Program-made: the position numbers and the translations under genes
Source of the DNA: Spirochaetia bacterium
GTDB taxonomy: Bacteria > Spirochaetota > Spirochaetia > DSM-16054 > Sediminispirochaetaceae
Direction of reading: 5' to 3'
DNA length: 46,684 nucleotides
Assembly (NCBI GenBank): GCA_021736475.1
Contig: JAIPFV010000012.1
Coordinates: 1 to 46,684 of the forward strand
In this document: positions 8,513-16,062 of the stretch, piece by piece
Numbering within the stretch: the stretch's first letter is position 1
How the letters are laid out: each line of letters begins with the position of its first letter
The notes under the pieces: generated by a model
Told to the model about the DNA's origin: nothing
What the model saw: the letters and a program-made list of their open reading frames with translations, nothing else
Databases searched by the model: none

Positions 8513-9517
8513 ATGCAGCGAATAATCAATAATCCGGATAACGTGGTGCCCGATATGGTACAGGGATTTATAAAAGCGCATCCCGATTTTATACAGCCGA
8601 CCGGACACGAACGGGTACTGAAGTACGCGAAGGCTCCGATCGAGGGGAAAGTTGGAATAGTGACGGGGGGCGGCTCGGGGCATAAGCCGGCATTCGTGGG
8701 GTATGTAGGAAAAAACTTAGTCGATGCAGTTGCCGTAGGCGAGATTTTCTCCAGTCCCACCGCCGGGGCGTTTTATCAGGCGATAAAAGAGGCGGATGCC
8801 GGAAAGGGAGTTGCGGTGTTATACGGTAACTACGCCGGTGATGTGATGAATGTGAAAATGGCTATGGAAGATGCCGAGGATGACGGGATCGAGGTAAAGA
8901 CTGTGCTGGCCAACGATGATGTGCCCTCTGCTCCTAAGGGAGATGAGGCGAAGCGTCGGGGTGTGGCCGGAGAGGTTCTGATGTGGAAGGTCGGCGGAGC
9001 AAAGGCGGCTGCCGGAGGGAGCCTTGAGGAGGTAATTGCGGCGGCACAAAAGGCCATAAATAACACCAGGAGTGTGGGAATTGGCCTGGCCCCCTGTACG
9101 ATTCCAAGTGTTGGTAAGCCTAACTTTTCTATAGAACCGGGAAAGATGGAATTTGGAATAGGTCACCACGGCGAGCCGGGGGTAAAGATAACCGAGCTCA
9201 AGAGCGCTGATGAGATGGCGCAGATGAGTCTAGAGACTATTCTGCCGGACCTGCCCTTTGAGAGCGGCGACGAGGTAGTGGTCTTGGTTAGCGGCCTTGG
9301 AGCGACACCGGTGATGGAGGAGTACATCTTTTTCAACAAAGTGGAAGAGCTTCTGGGAGAGAAGGGAATTTCAATTTATCGGCCGTATGTAGGCGACTAC
9401 TTTACAAGCCTCGATATGATGGGAATAACCCTTACCGTGATGAAAGTAGATGATGAGCTGAAGGGACTAATTGATGCGGATTGCTATTCGATGGGCATGA
9501 AACAGATGAAGATATAG
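8513..9517 (+). CDS. dhaK: Dihydroxyacetone/tetrulose kinase, substrate subunit DhaK
   Basis: The 334-residue protein is a full DhaK (DAK1) domain. Substrate-site features are visible: GGGSGHKP (usually GGGSGHEP), GNYAGDVMN (usually NYTGD) and the loop GIGHHGEPG, carrying the His that bonds covalently to the carbonyl of the ketose. In this family the nucleotide domain DhaL transfers phosphate to dihydroxyacetone or, in characterised relatives, to L- or D-erythrulose. The departures from classical DhaK loops suggest a substrate other than dihydroxyacetone. dhaL follows 17 bases on. No DhaM (PTS donor) is present. Confidence 0.9.
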   Translation: MQRIINNPDNVVPDMVQGFIKAHPDFIQPTGHERVLKYAKAPIEGKVGIVTGGGSGHKPAFVGYVGKNLVDAVAVGEIFSSPTAGAFYQAIKEADAGKGVAVLYGNYAGDVMNVKMAMEDAEDDGIEVKTVLANDDVPSAPKGDEAKRRGVAGEVLMWKVGGAKAAAGGSLEEVIAAAQKAINNTRSVGIGLAPCTIPSVGKPNFSIEPGKMEFGIGHHGEPGVKITELKSADEMAQMSLETILPDLPFESGDEVVVLVSGLGATPVMEEYIFFNKVEELLGEKGISIYRPYVGDYFTSLDMMGITLTVMKVDDELKGLIDADCYSMGMKQMKI

Positions 9518-9534
9518 GACAGGAGTAAACACGA

Positions 9535-10182
9535 ATGGACGGGTTTAAAGCAGCTAAGGGAAAGGTACTAGTAGAGGGCCTGGTAAAGACGATACAGGAG
9601 AATAAAGGGTATTTGAGCGAGATTGACGGAGCGATAGGCGACGGGGACCACGGCATCAATATGAATAAGGGCTTTAGCCTGGCCTGGGAGCGGATGCAAG
9701 ATGAGGATCTGGGACTGGAGGGGGCGTTAAAAACCCTGGGACAGACTCTGCTCAACGATATCGGCGGCTCGATGGGCCCTCTGTATGGACAGTTTTTCCG
9801 GAAGATGGCCCGCAGCCTGAAGGGCAAAGAGGAAGTAGATGCGGCGGCCTTTGAGGCGATGCTGGAGTCGGCCTACGGTGCGATTAAAGAGCTTGGCGAG
9901 GCGAAGGTTGGAGATAAGACGCTGGTGGACACCCTTGATCCGGCGATAGGTGCCTTCAAGGGGGCAGTTGAGAGCGGAAAGAGCTTCAGCGTGGCCTTGG
10001 ATGAGATGGTAGCTGCCGCGGAAAAGGGGAAAGATTCTACTTTCGACCTGGTAGCGAAGATAGGCCGCTCTGCCCGCTTAGGTGAGCGTTCACGGGGGGC
10101 ATTGGATGCAGGTGCAGTCTCGTGCTTTTTAATGCTTAAGTCGATGTCCGGCAGTGTGCAGCAGCTTCTGGGGGAAGAGTAA
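9535..10182 (+). CDS. dhaL: Dihydroxyacetone/tetrulose kinase, nucleotide subunit DhaL
   Basis: The 215-residue all-helical protein carries the DhaL signatures: IGDGDHGINMNKG (the Asp residues that hold Mg2+-nucleotide), GGSMGPLYG, GDKTLVDTLDPA and RSRGALDAGA. It supplies ATP, or bound ADP in PTS-driven systems, to DhaK. ACAGGAG precedes the ATG. It ends one base before rpiB starts, so the three genes are translated together. Without DhaM in the cluster, ATP-dependent use is the simpler reading. Confidence 0.92.
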   Translation: MDGFKAAKGKVLVEGLVKTIQENKGYLSEIDGAIGDGDHGINMNKGFSLAWERMQDEDLGLEGALKTLGQTLLNDIGGSMGPLYGQFFRKMARSLKGKEEVDAAAFEAMLESAYGAIKELGEAKVGDKTLVDTLDPAIGAFKGAVESGKSFSVALDEMVAAAEKGKDSTFDLVAKIGRSARLGERSRGALDAGAVSCFLMLKSMSGSVQQLLGEE

Positions 10183-10183
10183 T

Positions 10184-10630
10184 ATGAAAACGGTAGCACT
10201 AGGCTGTGACCCGAATGCGGCATGGCTGAAGAAAGAGATAATAGCGGAGCTTGAAGAGTTGGGCTATGAATACCAGGATTACGGCAGCGAGGATCCGATC
10301 TATGCAAATGTAGCAATTGAAGTGGCCGAAGCGGTAGCGGCGGGCACGCAGGATTTGGGAATAGTGGTCTGTGGTACCGGAATTGGGGTGAGTATAGCCG
10401 CCAATAAAGTACCCGGAGCTTACTGTGCCGTAGTAAACAATGCGTATCAGGCCGAACGGGCGGTAAAAAGCAATAACACAAATATGATGGCCATGGGCGC
10501 CCAGGTGGTAGGCGATAAGCTGGCCCGCACCCTGGTGCGCATTTGGCTGGCAGCCGAATGGGTGCCCGGCGGAAGATCCGAGCCAAAGATGCAGCGCATC
10601 TACGACTACGAGAAGAAGCACTCCGGCTAA
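10184..10630 (+). CDS. rpiB: RpiB/LacAB-family sugar-phosphate isomerase
   Basis: The 148-residue protein matches RpiB, with the catalytic Cys in CGTGIGVSIAANK and the conserved NNAYQAERAVKSNN phosphate region. The usual His after GCD (GCDHxG) is replaced (GCDPNAAW), which argues for a substrate other than ribose 5-phosphate. Characterised relatives in tetritol pathways interconvert D-erythrulose 4-phosphate and D-erythrose 4-phosphate. The ATG at 10184 with GGGGAAGAG ahead is preferred over a start inside dhaL. Directly after dhaKL, it probably isomerises the phosphorylated ketose made by the kinase. Confidence 0.88.
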   Translation: MKTVALGCDPNAAWLKKEIIAELEELGYEYQDYGSEDPIYANVAIEVAEAVAAGTQDLGIVVCGTGIGVSIAANKVPGAYCAVVNNAYQAERAVKSNNTNMMAMGAQVVGDKLARTLVRIWLAAEWVPGGRSEPKMQRIYDYEKKHSG

Positions 10631-10666
10631 TTTAAATAAGAACAGCCTAAATACAGCCTACGCACA

Positions 10667-10700
10667 CCCCTCCTACAATCTTTTATGGGAGGGCTTTTTG
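10667..10700 (+). terminator. Intrinsic terminator of the tct-dha-rpiB operon
   Basis: CCCTCC (10668-10673) pairs with GGAGGG (10688-10693), and CTTTTTG follows. Confidence 0.7.
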
Positions 10701-10730
10701 TGTTCCCCGGGCCCGACGCTGAGCCGGTGC

Positions 10731-10855
10731 TTATTCGGGGCGGCTACCGCCGGGGATGGTCTGACTGGCGGCGAGCAGTGCGAGTAGGGCGAACGATGGG
10801 AGCCGGCCGGGCCGGGAGGCCGGCTGCGGGATGAGCATTTTTTAATAAATTTTAC
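10731..10855. repeat. GC-rich hairpin repeat, family 2 copy A
   Basis: This intergenic block starts with TCGGGGCGGCTACCG and ends with GCATTTTTTAATAAATTT. A perfect stem AGCCGGCC/GGCCGGCT (10801-10808 and 10818-10825) lies near the end. A second copy with nearly identical spacing is at 27505-27617. Both touch the 3' end of a leftward gene. Confidence 0.6.
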
Positions 10856-12351
10856 AGTACTAAATATCCAAAGCGTTCCAAAAGCAGGTAGTTTTTGATG
10901 GTAAGGTCGGCCGCCCAGTTACGACGGCTCTGCTGCCAGGCTTCGGGGTAGGACTCGCCCCAGCTCCAGTGGGGCTGCCAGATTCCCTGTTCGAGGGTTT
11001 GGAGAAGGTAGCGGCAGTGCCGCCCCGCGTAGGGTCGGACGGTTTCAAACAGGGGACTCGCCGGGGAGGATACGAAATCCAGAGGCCGGGGTACGTAGCT
11101 GCCCCACTCGGAGGGGGCTGTGCTCATAAGGCTGGTGATTGCGGTGGACAGCTGAGGCTGCATGGACATGGTGACGGCGGTGGCACTCTCCGGTGTCATC
11201 GCCGGGGCAAGCGCATGGAACAGGTGGATATAGCAGTATATTTCGTGGGGCGAAGGGAACTCCTCCCGGGCAGCGAGCCGGGAGGCCGCACGGGAAGCCA
11301 TAGCTTCTACCTCGGCGTAGCTAAAGCGGCTTAGCAGGTGGCGGTAGCGCAGGAGGATGGCGATAATCTCGGCGCTGGGATTTCCCCAGTGCCGGTCTAT
11401 TACAGTTATCCCTTCACTCTTGTTCCAGTGCCACCAGGGGGCATGGGGGTGGTCGTTTATTGCCGGGCCGACGGCGTACCAACCGTCGCGCTCCTCAACA
11501 TAGGTCTCCTCCAGATACCGTACTGCCGCGGCTATCATTACTGTTTCAGAGCCTACGGCATCGCCGGTCTTGGAGCCCTCAAGTTCTTCTATAATCTGGA
11601 AAGCTATGCTAGTGGCCATGGGGGAGGAGTCGGGCAGAAGGAAGTCCGGTTCGAGGCCGTGGCCGAAACCGCCGTCGGGGTTTTGATAGGCCTCCAGAGC
11701 AGCCCTTACGGAATCTATTACCCCGGTGGGGTTGCGGCTGCCGAAGTGAAAGTCGAAGCGAGCCAGGTAGAGTGGGGCGCATTCGGCTGCGATATATCTG
11801 CGGGCTGCCTCCAGCTGGGCGCGACCGGGCCGCTGTAGGGTGGTGGTAAGCTGAGATTCTGCGGCGACATGTCCAGGACCGGTTACGGCGGTAAGTGCGG
11901 TATCGGGCAGGTGTTCGGAGGGCAGGTGCTGCTGCAGCCGCTTTGGCAAACCTTCCAATACCAGGTAGTACGAGTTGAGCAACAGGCGAAAGATGAAACT
12001 GTCGGTGAGCCCTTCGGCAAGGTCGGTGTCGGACTGCAGGCTGGACCCAAAGCCGGGGTTCTGGTCTGGCAGATTCTGGTTGAAACGTTGGTCTGGGGCT
12101 TGGCCGAGGTGGAGGGTAATCCAATGGCGTTTGTTCAGGTGATATCCTGCGGTGATTAAAGGGTAGGCCTGGCGCAGCACCATAGCGTCATTGGGCTCGC
12201 ATTTAAGGGAGATGTAAGAAAAGTCGTGAAAATCGGTAAGAGCGAACACCTTGCCGTGCAGCTTATAGACCAGAGTCTCTTCATCAAAAGGAAAGCCGGC
12301 TGCGGTTCCGGGTAGGAGCTCGCAGTAGTTTTGAAAGTCTATCAGTTCCAT
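10852..12351 (-). CDS. YjbR/MmcQ domain fused to an alpha/alpha-toroid (terpenoid-cyclase-like) domain
   Basis: The 499-residue protein has two parts. Residues 1-110 look like a YjbR/MmcQ (CyaY-like) DNA-binding-fold domain (FPFDEETLVYKLHGKVFAL, LKCEP, HLNKRHWITL). After a helical linker, residues from about 180 to the end resemble an alpha/alpha toroid of the squalene-cyclase/prenyltransferase type, with the repeat YQNPDGGFGHGLEPD and tryptophan-rich repeat ends. No DxDD or DxxDD catalytic motif is obvious, so it may be a binding or scaffold module. It stands alone between two other clusters. Function unknown; the domain calls are by eye. Confidence 0.75.
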   Translation of the reverse strand: MELIDFQNYCELLPGTAAGFPFDEETLVYKLHGKVFALTDFHDFSYISLKCEPNDAMVLRQAYPLITAGYHLNKRHWITLHLGQAPDQRFNQNLPDQNPGFGSSLQSDTDLAEGLTDSFIFRLLLNSYYLVLEGLPKRLQQHLPSEHLPDTALTAVTGPGHVAAESQLTTTLQRPGRAQLEAARRYIAAECAPLYLARFDFHFGSRNPTGVIDSVRAALEAYQNPDGGFGHGLEPDFLLPDSSPMATSIAFQIIEELEGSKTGDAVGSETVMIAAAVRYLEETYVEERDGWYAVGPAINDHPHAPWWHWNKSEGITVIDRHWGNPSAEIIAILLRYRHLLSRFSYAEVEAMASRAASRLAAREEFPSPHEIYCYIHLFHALAPAMTPESATAVTMSMQPQLSTAITSLMSTAPSEWGSYVPRPLDFVSSPASPLFETVRPYAGRHCRYLLQTLEQGIWQPHWSWGESYPEAWQQSRRNWAADLTIKNYLLLERFGYLVL

Positions 12352-12439
12352 GCACTGATTTTAGCGGTTAAGACGATTTCTGTCGCCTACCTTTATGGGT
12401 TTAACTTTTTGATTTCACTATTCATTCAATTTAAATGAC

Positions 12440-12476
12440 TCGACAAATAATATAAATGTATGTAATATGTTGGTAC
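12440..12476 (+). promoter_or_regulatory. Promoter with a half operator of the sugar regulon
   Basis: TCGACA (12440-12445), 17 bases, TAATAT (12463-12468). ATGTTGGTAC (12467-12476) follows at once and is identical to one arm of the inverted repeat on the 16.0 kb promoter, in the same position relative to the -10. Confidence 0.5.
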
Positions 12477-12506
12477 AAATAAGCAATGAAGAAATAGGGG
12501 GTATTC

Positions 12507-15500
12507 ATGGGCGCGCGAAGTATTTTGTTCGGCACTACTCAGTTGGATTGCCGTTCCCGTGTAACTATTGGGGCCTACACCGAAGTGTTTGGGGAAGTTT
12601 TTTTTGAACTAAGTGACTACGATCAAATGCAGCCGTTTCTGTTTACTCTGGCGAGTGACAGCGATCATTGGATGTATATCTCCAGCAGAGGGGGCTTGAC
12701 CTGCGGGCGGAAGAACCCGGACCATGCTCTTTTTCCCTATTATACGGACGACAAGATTCATGATGCAGCGGGTGATACCGGCCCGTATACGGCTCTGCTT
12801 GTTCAGCGTAGGGGGCAAACTTTTTTCTGGAGACCCTTTTGCGACAGCTCTCCCCGGATTTACAGTATCGAAAGGCGGCTTCTTAAGAGTCCCCTTGGTA
12901 ACCGGGTGGTTTTCGAAGAGAGGAACAATTCTTTAGGTCTTCGGTATGCCTATTCCTGGGAGCTCAGTGGTCGGTTTGGATTTGTCCGGAGCTCCTTTCT
13001 GGATAATGAGGGGGAGGAGTGCCGGGTTGATGTTTTAGACGGGCTGCGCAATATTCTCCCGGCGGGGGTGGACCGGGTTTCTCAGGAGCGCAGCAGTACT
13101 CTTCTGGACGGGTATAAACAGGTGGAGCTTGATCCCTCATCAGGAATGGGGATCTATACCCTTGGTTCTATTGTGACGGACAGAACAGAGCCGAGTGAAG
13201 CTTTAAGGGCTACTACGGTGTTTCAAGCCGGGCTGCCGGATGTGAATATACTTCTGTCGGGGCAGCAGATTTCCCGCTTCGAAGTTGGAGAAGGACTGCG
13301 GAGCGAGACGGCTATGCGGGGTCGGCGGGGAGCATACCTTGTCGGAAGTTCCTTCAGCCTTGACCAGGGAGAACAGAAAGAGTGGATGTTTATTGCTGAT
13401 GTGGAACAGGATGTATCGGCGGTTGTGCGTAACAAGAGGCTTTTGTTTTCGGAGGCCGATCCGGCTGCAAAGGTTCGGGAGGACGTACAGAGGGGGACGG
13501 TGGAATTGAAGAAGCTGGTCGGTTCTGCCGACGGTTTTCAACTTACAGCCGACCGACGGATTACAGACCGGCACTACTCTAATGTGTTGTTCAATATTAT
13601 GCGGGGAGGGGTGTTCGTGTCCGGATACCGGATAGATACCGTAGATTTTTCACGGTTTGTTTCCCTGTGGAACAGAAAAGTCGCCTCCGCCCATTCCAAT
13701 TTTCTAAGGCGACTGCCGGCTGAGATCAAGCTCCAGGAACTTCAGCAGAAAGTAGAGGGTACGGGAGATGCCGACCTGGTGCGGCTTACCTTAGAGTATC
13801 TGCCGATTACTTTTAGCAGGCGTCACGGGGATCCCAGTCGTCCCTGGAACAAATTTGTTATCGATGTAAGGACTCCTGAAGGGAAGCCCAAAATCGCCTA
13901 CCAGGGAAACTGGCGGGATATTTTTCAGAACTGGGAAGCCTTAGCCATGTCCTACCCGCGGTACCTCAACGGAATGATCGCAAAATTCGTCGATGCCACG
14001 ACGGCGGATGGGTATAACCCCTATCGCATTTCACAGGCAGGCATTGACTGGGAGGTGTTTGATCCGGATGATCCCTGGTCGAATATCGGCTATTGGGGGG
14101 ATCATCAGATTGCATACCTCAGTCGACTACTGGAACTCTCTTTTCGCTATGATCCGGAAGAGGTGCGAAAGTATCTGACCAAGAAAATATTTACCTTCGC
14201 CGATATACCATACCGCATCCGCAGTTTTTCTGAGATACTGCAAAATCCCCACAGTACCATCATTTATGATGCCGAAAAGGAAAAGACTATTCTAGAGCGG
14301 GTAGAAAAAACCGGCGCCGATGGCAAATTGCTGGCCACAGGCGAGGGGCTTCTAAAAGCGAGTCTCTTGGAAAAACTACTGATAACTCTTCTGACTAAGT
14401 TAAGCAACCTGGTTCCGGGGGGCGGGGTCTGGATGAATACCCAGAGGCCGGAGTGGAACGATGCCAACAATGCTCTGGCCGGTTACGGGATGTCGGTGGT
14501 AACGACGGCCTACCTGCACCGGTTTGTACTTTTTCTTCAGGAGTTGATTCCTTCCGGGGTGCAGAAGATCACAGTGACTAAAGGAGTTGCTGTGTTTCTG
14601 AGGGAAATCTTCGAGATTCTTTCTGCATACCAGCCGGATAAACCGGATTCTCAGGGCGTGGGGAGGATGGACTTTGTTAGGGCTGCCGGCAAGGCAGGTG
14701 AGCGTTACCGTGAGAAGGTGTACGACGGAACCTTTGCTGTTTCGGATGAGAATCTCACTTGTGATGAAATTATGGCCTTTTTACGCCGGGCTGAAATCAT
14801 TGCAGCGGCAACCCTGCGGGAAAACAAACGGTCGGATTATTTGTACCACTCCTATAACATTATGGAGCTGCGGAAGGAGGGAATCCTTGTGGATACCCTT
14901 GATGAAATGCTCGAAGGCCAAGTAGCCATGCTCTCCTCGGGTTTACTTGCGGCGGATGAAACTATGGACCTACTGAAAGCCTTAAGAAGAAGTTCGCTGT
15001 ATCGGGCGGACCAGCGGAGCTACATTCTTTATCCTGACCGGCAACTGCCCTCTTTTCTGGAAAAGAACATCTTACCGGAAGATCTGGTGGCAGCATCTCC
15101 CCTGGTAAAGAAGGAGGCAGCCCGGAAGGACGGGCGGATTATCGTACGCGACGGGGAGGGCCAGTGCCATTTTCATAGTGATTTGAGAAATGCACGAATT
15201 CTGAACGAGCATCTTGATGAGCTTGACTTCTCCCCAGAGGATCGCAGCGAACTATGTGCGGTCTATGAGGAGGTTTTTCAGCATCGCCGCTTTACCGGAC
15301 GGTCTGGAACCTTTTTTAAATATGAAGGACTCGGGTCAATTTACTGGCACATGGTATCGAAGCTGGAACTGGCGGTGGTTGAAAACGCGCTCGGCTTGTG
15401 CGGAAGAAGTGGGAATAACAGAGAAGAAACTGGACCTTCGGGTGAATGTGTAGAACACTTAAAGGAGATAAAGGAGGGGATTGGTGCACACAAAACTCCG

Positions 15501-15947
15501 CCGAAGTATGGCGCTTTTCCCATAGACCCTTACTCCCATACGCCAGGTTTTGCGGGTGTGCAGCAACCGGGGATGACGGGACAAGTGAAGGAGGATATTA
15601 TTGCACGGTTTCTTGAGCTTGGGGTTACGGTGCGCGAAGGAAGGGTAGGGTTTCAACCCGCACTTTTGGACCGCAGTGAATTCCTTGAGGAAGAAGGAGA
15701 GTTCTTTTACTTTGATACGGAAGGTAAGCCAAAGCACGCAAAGGTAGCAGCCGGTTCAATGGCATTCAGCTTCTGTAATGTTCCAGTGTTTTATCACCGG
15801 GGAGACAGGGAAGCTGGGAGACTGGTGTATGAAGGGAATGTTCGGAGTTTTTCTCCCTCAGAAGGACTATCAGAGGATCTGAGTGGTGATCTATTTGACC
15901 GTAGTGGAAAGGTTGAACGCGTAGATGTGACTATTTCTTTAATTTAA
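12507..15947 (+). CDS. Large glycoside-hydrolase/phosphorylase-like protein
   Basis: The 1146-residue cytoplasmic protein has no signal peptide. The N-terminal 350 residues look beta-rich, like the beta-sandwich of GH94/GH65-type enzymes. The middle carries highly patterned blocks: GDPSRPWNKF, ATTADGYNPYRI, DPDDPWSNIGYWGDHQ and MNTQRPEWNDANNAL. These resemble the (alpha/alpha)6 barrel of cellobiose-phosphorylase-like proteins, where an Asp of a WND motif is the acid. Long relatives are often named only as cellobiose-phosphorylase-like. GGGGG precedes the ATG. It lies ahead of a sugar ABC transporter and shares an operator half-site with it, so it probably attacks the imported saccharide. Specificity is unknown. 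Confidence 0.7.
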   Translation: MGARSILFGTTQLDCRSRVTIGAYTEVFGEVFFELSDYDQMQPFLFTLASDSDHWMYISSRGGLTCGRKNPDHALFPYYTDDKIHDAAGDTGPYTALLVQRRGQTFFWRPFCDSSPRIYSIERRLLKSPLGNRVVFEERNNSLGLRYAYSWELSGRFGFVRSSFLDNEGEECRVDVLDGLRNILPAGVDRVSQERSSTLLDGYKQVELDPSSGMGIYTLGSIVTDRTEPSEALRATTVFQAGLPDVNILLSGQQISRFEVGEGLRSETAMRGRRGAYLVGSSFSLDQGEQKEWMFIADVEQDVSAVVRNKRLLFSEADPAAKVREDVQRGTVELKKLVGSADGFQLTADRRITDRHYSNVLFNIMRGGVFVSGYRIDTVDFSRFVSLWNRKVASAHSNFLRRLPAEIKLQELQQKVEGTGDADLVRLTLEYLPITFSRRHGDPSRPWNKFVIDVRTPEGKPKIAYQGNWRDIFQNWEALAMSYPRYLNGMIAKFVDATTADGYNPYRISQAGIDWEVFDPDDPWSNIGYWGDHQIAYLSRLLELSFRYDPEEVRKYLTKKIFTFADIPYRIRSFSEILQNPHSTIIYDAEKEKTILERVEKTGADGKLLATGEGLLKASLLEKLLITLLTKLSNLVPGGGVWMNTQRPEWNDANNALAGYGMSVVTTAYLHRFVLFLQELIPSGVQKITVTKGVAVFLREIFEILSAYQPDKPDSQGVGRMDFVRAAGKAGERYREKVYDGTFAVSDENLTCDEIMAFLRRAEIIAAATLRENKRSDYLYHSYNIMELRKEGILVDTLDEMLEGQVAMLSSGLLAADETMDLLKALRRSSLYRADQRSYILYPDRQLPSFLEKNILPEDLVAASPLVKKEAARKDGRIIVRDGEGQCHFHSDLRNARILNEHLDELDFSPEDRSELCAVYEEVFQHRRFTGRSGTFFKYEGLGSIYWHMVSKLELAVVENALGLCGRSGNNREETGPSGECVEHLKEIKEGIGAHKTPPKYGAFPIDPYSHTPGFAGVQQPGMTGQVKEDIIARFLELGVTVREGRVGFQPALLDRSEFLEEEGEFFYFDTEGKPKHAKVAAGSMAFSFCNVPVFYHRGDREAGRLVYEGNVRSFSPSEGLSEDLSGDLFDRSGKVERVDVTISLI

Positions 15948-15982
15948 CAGGCGGGTTTAACAGGTGAGGGGCATTTTTTTCT

Positions 15983-16039
15983 TGACAAGTTAAAATATTT
16001 GGCCGATAATGTACCAACATTTTTAATAAATGTTGGTAC
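15983..16039 (+). promoter_or_regulatory. Strong promoter with a 12+12 bp operator
   Basis: TTGACA (15983-15988), 17 bases, GATAAT (16006-16011). GTACCAACATTT (16011-16022) and AAATGTTGGTAC (16028-16039) form a perfect inverted repeat with a 5-base centre over the expected start point. This fits repression by the AraR-like dimer encoded at 19.3-20.4 kb. Confidence 0.8.
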
Positions 16040-16062
16040 TATTACACAAGAGGAGTAATACA

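Noticed and set aside
8513-10182. PTS-dependent dihydroxyacetone utilisation operon
   Set aside because: No dhaM and no DhaR-type activator are present, and the DhaK substrate loops are atypical.
10667-10855. Whole GC-rich block as a single terminator for rpiB
   Set aside because: A simpler terminator ends at 10700. The rest matches a second spacer at 27.5 kb that follows no rightward gene, so it is better treated as a repeat.
11338-11838. Rightward frames opposite the YjbR/toroid fusion
   Set aside because: They are GC-driven open frames, Gly/Val-rich without start signals, antisense to a gene with two recognisable domains.
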